Shown one piece after another: positions 6,688 to 7,857 of a stretch of DNA of 7,857 nucleotides. The position numbers were made by a program, and so were the translations under genes. Each line of letters begins with the position of its first letter. Positions within the stretch are counted from its first letter, which is position 1. The DNA comes from Anaerolineales bacterium UBA2232 (GTDB taxonomy: Bacteria > Chloroflexota > Anaerolineae > UBA2200). The notes under the pieces are model-generated. The model was not told the DNA's origin and searched no databases. It was given only the letters and a program-made list of their open reading frames with translations. Where the stretch lies: positions 2,207 through 10,063 of the forward strand of contig DDYO01000286.1 of the NCBI GenBank assembly GCA_002348045.1, given 5' to 3'.

Positions 6688-6869
6688 AAGCGCGCAGTGG
6701 GCCACATTTCTGGTCTCCGCGTGGTGCAACCGGCAAAGGCCGCGGTGCTGCCTGTGCTCTTGGTGCGTGGGCACGGGCCGACGGCGGCTCTGGTGAACAG
6801 CCGAGGGCGGGGTACTGGGCAAGGCTGACGTGTAGCAGTCACTGTTCGTGGTTAGGCCACTAAGCCGAT
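6688..6869. other. Intergenic region between the divergent promoters
   Basis: About 180 bases separate the two -35 boxes. I find no gene here that I can support: the short open frames lack ribosome sites and cross the promoters. The only structure noted is CGGCT at 6785-6789 with AGCCG at 6799-6803, and a TGAC/GTCA pair around 6828-6843. Neither is convincing as an operator. Control appears to lie in the two transcribed leaders. Confidence 0.5.
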
Positions 6870-6898
6870 TTGACAAACTGCGGCATCTGTGATAGAGT
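6870..6898 (+). promoter_or_regulatory. Sigma-A-type promoter of the trp operon
   Basis: TTGACA at 6870-6875 and TAGAGT at 6893-6898 (four of six consensus positions) are separated by 17 bases. The predicted start is near 6905, shortly before Stem I of the T-box leader begins. Its placement upstream of a T-box and trpD is as expected. Confidence 0.75.
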
Positions 6899-7150
6899 TG
6901 TGGCGATATTGAACGGCAATGAACAAGACTAGTAGGTATCCGTCCGATGGTTCAGAGAGCCGGGGTTAGGTGAGAGCCCGGTACCCGAGGGGATGCTGAA
7001 TGGGCTTGGGAGCTGCAGGGCGAAAGGCAACGAGTAGCCCGCGCCGGAGACGCCACCGTTATCTGGGCTGAAGGTCTAGGCTCCTGTGGGTCAGAGGATG
7101 ACCCATCGGCGTTCCTGTACCTGCAATGAGTGAGGCTGGCCCTGTCCGAT

Positions 7151-7173
7151 CCGCCATCATAGGCGGTTTTTTT
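7151..7173 (+). terminator. Extra terminator-like hairpin inside the T-box leader
   Basis: CCGCC at 7151-7155 and GGCGG at 7162-7166 form a five-pair GC-only stem with loop ATCATA, followed by seven U. It lies between the Stem I region and the T-box antiterminator. It may simply be Stem III followed by a U-rich linker, but the shape is that of an intrinsic terminator. The short stem makes efficient termination uncertain. Confidence 0.45.
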
Positions 7174-7212
7174 GTGGCAGTGAGTGATGCCTAACATGGG
7201 TGGCACCGCGGG

Positions 7213-7260
7213 AGCGCTCCTCTCGTCCCTACAGGTTCGGGGATGAGTGGGCGCTTTTTT
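7213..7260 (+). terminator. T-box-controlled intrinsic terminator before trpD
   Basis: AGCGC at 7213 through the CCC at 7227-7229 pairs with 7239-7255 (GGGGATGAG through GCGCT) over 17 positions with one U-U mismatch and two G-U pairs, followed by a run of six U. The 5' arm is the 3' part of the conserved T-box sequence. Binding of uncharged tRNA-Trp to the antiterminator would therefore prevent this stem, as in other T-box leaders. Confidence 0.9.
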
Positions 7261-7304
7261 GATGTCGCACCTCATCCCCACGCAGCTTGCACAGGTTGGG
7301 GAGG
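7239..7304 (+). promoter_or_regulatory. Complementary segments around the trpD ribosome-binding site
   Basis: The trpD Shine-Dalgarno is GGGGAGG at 7298-7304, five bases before the ATG. CCTCATCCC at 7270-7278 can pair with it (seven pairs with a two-base AU bulge). CTCATCCCC at 7271-7279 is also perfectly complementary over nine bases to GGGGATGAG at 7239-7247, the 3' arm of the T-box terminator. In a read-through transcript the freed terminator arm could hold this segment and leave the ribosome site open. The complementarity is seen; the control role is speculative. Confidence 0.4.
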
Positions 7305-7309
7305 CTAGC

Positions 7310-7857
7310 ATGATCAAGGCTTGTCTGGCAAAACTAATGGCGGGATGTGATCTGACTCGCAACGAGGCCGAAGGAGTGATGGCCGAGATCATGGATGGTG
7401 AGGCAACGTCGGCACAGATGGCAGGTTTCCTGACGGCTTTGCGTCTCAAGGGCGAGTGTGCTGACGAGGTCGCCGGTTGTACCGCGGCGATGAGGCAGAG
7501 GGTGATTAGGGTGGAGCCGCTTCGGCAGGACCTGGTAGATACTGCAGGTACTGGCGGCGACGGTGCCGGAACGTTCAACATCAGCACCACGGCAGCATTC
7601 GTTGTGGCGGGTGCTGGCTTGGCTGTGGCCAAGCATGGCAATAGAGCGGTGTCAGGCCAATGCGGCAGCGCCGACGTGCTGGAGCAATTGGGGGTTAACC
7701 TGGACCTCACTCCGACCCAGACGGCGCGGTGTATTGATGAGGTTGGAATTGGATTTCTCTTCGCTCCTCGGTTGCACCCCGCCATGAAGAATGTGGCGGC
7801 GGTGAGGCATGAACTGGGAGTTCGTACGGTTTTCAACATCCTCGGCCCTCTGGCCAA
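7310..7857 (+). CDS. trpD: Anthranilate phosphoribosyltransferase, C-terminal part missing (runs off the right edge)
   Basis: Transfers the phosphoribosyl group of PRPP to anthranilate, the second step of the tryptophan branch. The first 182 residues are present; the family is usually about 330-350. An N-terminal helical domain ([34 protein letters not shown]) is followed by the PRPP/Mg motif [17 protein letters not shown], then [55 protein letters not shown]. These are textbook TrpD signatures. In the KHGNR segment the usual Ser-Ser is Ser-Gly, a mild change. The start is clear: GGGGAGG ends five bases before ATG 7310. It directly follows a tRNA-Trp T-box and is the first gene of its transcript, so trpE and trpG, if in this operon, must lie downstream or elsewhere. 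Confidence 0.95.
   Translation, partial: MIKACLAKLMAGCDLTRNEAEGVMAEIMDGEATSAQMAGFLTALRLKGECADEVAGCTAAMRQRVIRVEPLRQDLVDTAGTGGDGAGTFNISTTAAFVVAGAGLAVAKHGNRAVSGQCGSADVLEQLGVNLDLTPTQTARCIDEVGIGFLFAPRLHPAMKNVAAVRHELGVRTVFNILGPLA

Larger units (their letters stand above)
6905..7260 (+). promoter_or_regulatory. T-box riboswitch leader, tRNA-Trp specific
   Basis: Senses uncharged tRNA in the nascent transcript and decides between termination and read-through. Stem I runs about 6912-7016: AGTA at 6931-6934 on the 5' side of the specifier loop, AGAGAG at 6954-6959, a distal stem CCGGG/CCCGG around 6961-6982, and GTATCC pairing GGATGC above the specifier loop. The 3' side of the loop reads GAATGGG, giving specifier UGG (Trp) at 7001-7003, with CAAG/CTTG closing below. 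CCGTTATC near 7057-7064 is a common inter-stem motif. The T-box proper is 7193-7230: AACATGGGTGGCACCGCGG through CTCGTCCCT. UGGC at 7201-7204 would pair with a tRNA ending GCCA, and bacterial tRNA-Trp has G as its discriminator base. A 3' terminator overlaps it. Specifier, bulge and downstream trpD all agree on tryptophan. Confidence 0.92.

Noticed and set aside
6785..6803. Inverted repeat CGGCT/AGCCG as a possible operator between the divergent promoters
   Set aside because: Only five bases per arm, far from both -35/-10 pairs, and common in GC-rich DNA. There is not enough to call an operator.
6658..6876. Minus-strand 72-codon open frame between the divergent promoters
   Set aside because: It overlaps both promoter regions, lacks a ribosome site and shows no protein-like pattern.
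6952..7857. Long minus-strand open frame (about 301 codons) across the T-box and trpD
   Set aside because: It has no recognisable domain and lies opposite a well-supported T-box and trpD. It is an antisense shadow of a GC-rich coding region.
1..7857. CRISPR arrays, insertion sequences, tRNA or rRNA genes
   Set aside because: No spaced direct repeats, transposase-like frames, terminal inverted repeats or tRNA-like cloverleafs were seen on either strand. The region reads as a normal biosynthetic locus.

Overview
The window holds most of an aromatic amino acid gene cluster arranged as two divergent operons. Everything recognisable left of about position 6690 is on the minus strand (chorismate, tyrosine and phenylalanine supply). 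Everything right of about 6870 is on the plus strand (tryptophan branch). G+C is clearly above 50%. The gene content, the class I-beta DAHP synthases with an N-terminal regulatory domain, the AroH-type chorismate mutase and the T-box leader rule out a typical enteric proteobacterium. They fit a Chloroflexota or Firmicutes-like bacterium. I lean to Chloroflexota, but that is inference from protein flavour and not a demonstrated assignment.

Minus-strand operon, in transcription order: a sigma-A-type promoter (6659-6687); a 63-codon leader ORF (6441-6632) with a block of five Tyr and two Phe codons in ten; a strong intrinsic terminator (6377-6408); aroH chorismate mutase (5947-6351); two tandem DAHP synthase paralogues (4801-5814, then 3741-4757); tyrA prephenate dehydrogenase (2875-3732); aroA EPSP synthase (1580-2878); aroE shikimate dehydrogenase (about 679-1593); and aroC chorismate synthase (1-677, cut by the window edge). 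From tyrA onward the genes overlap or nearly touch, which suggests translational coupling. aroB, aroD and aroK are not in view.

Plus-strand operon: a promoter (6870-6898); a T-box riboswitch leader (about 6905-7260) with a UGG (Trp) specifier and a UGGC acceptor-pairing bulge that fits tRNA-Trp; a T-box terminator; then trpD anthranilate phosphoribosyltransferase (7310 to the right edge).

The most interesting feature is regulatory. The operon that makes chorismate, prephenate and 4-hydroxyphenylpyruvate appears to be controlled by classical ribosome-mediated attenuation on Tyr (and Phe) codons. The leader contains mutually exclusive RNA pairings that I could trace base by base. The divergent trp operon, a few hundred bases away, uses a tRNA-sensing T-box instead. 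The first committed enzyme is also duplicated in tandem, and the two copies differ at the regulatory-domain position that contacts tyrosine in the Thermotoga maritima enzyme.
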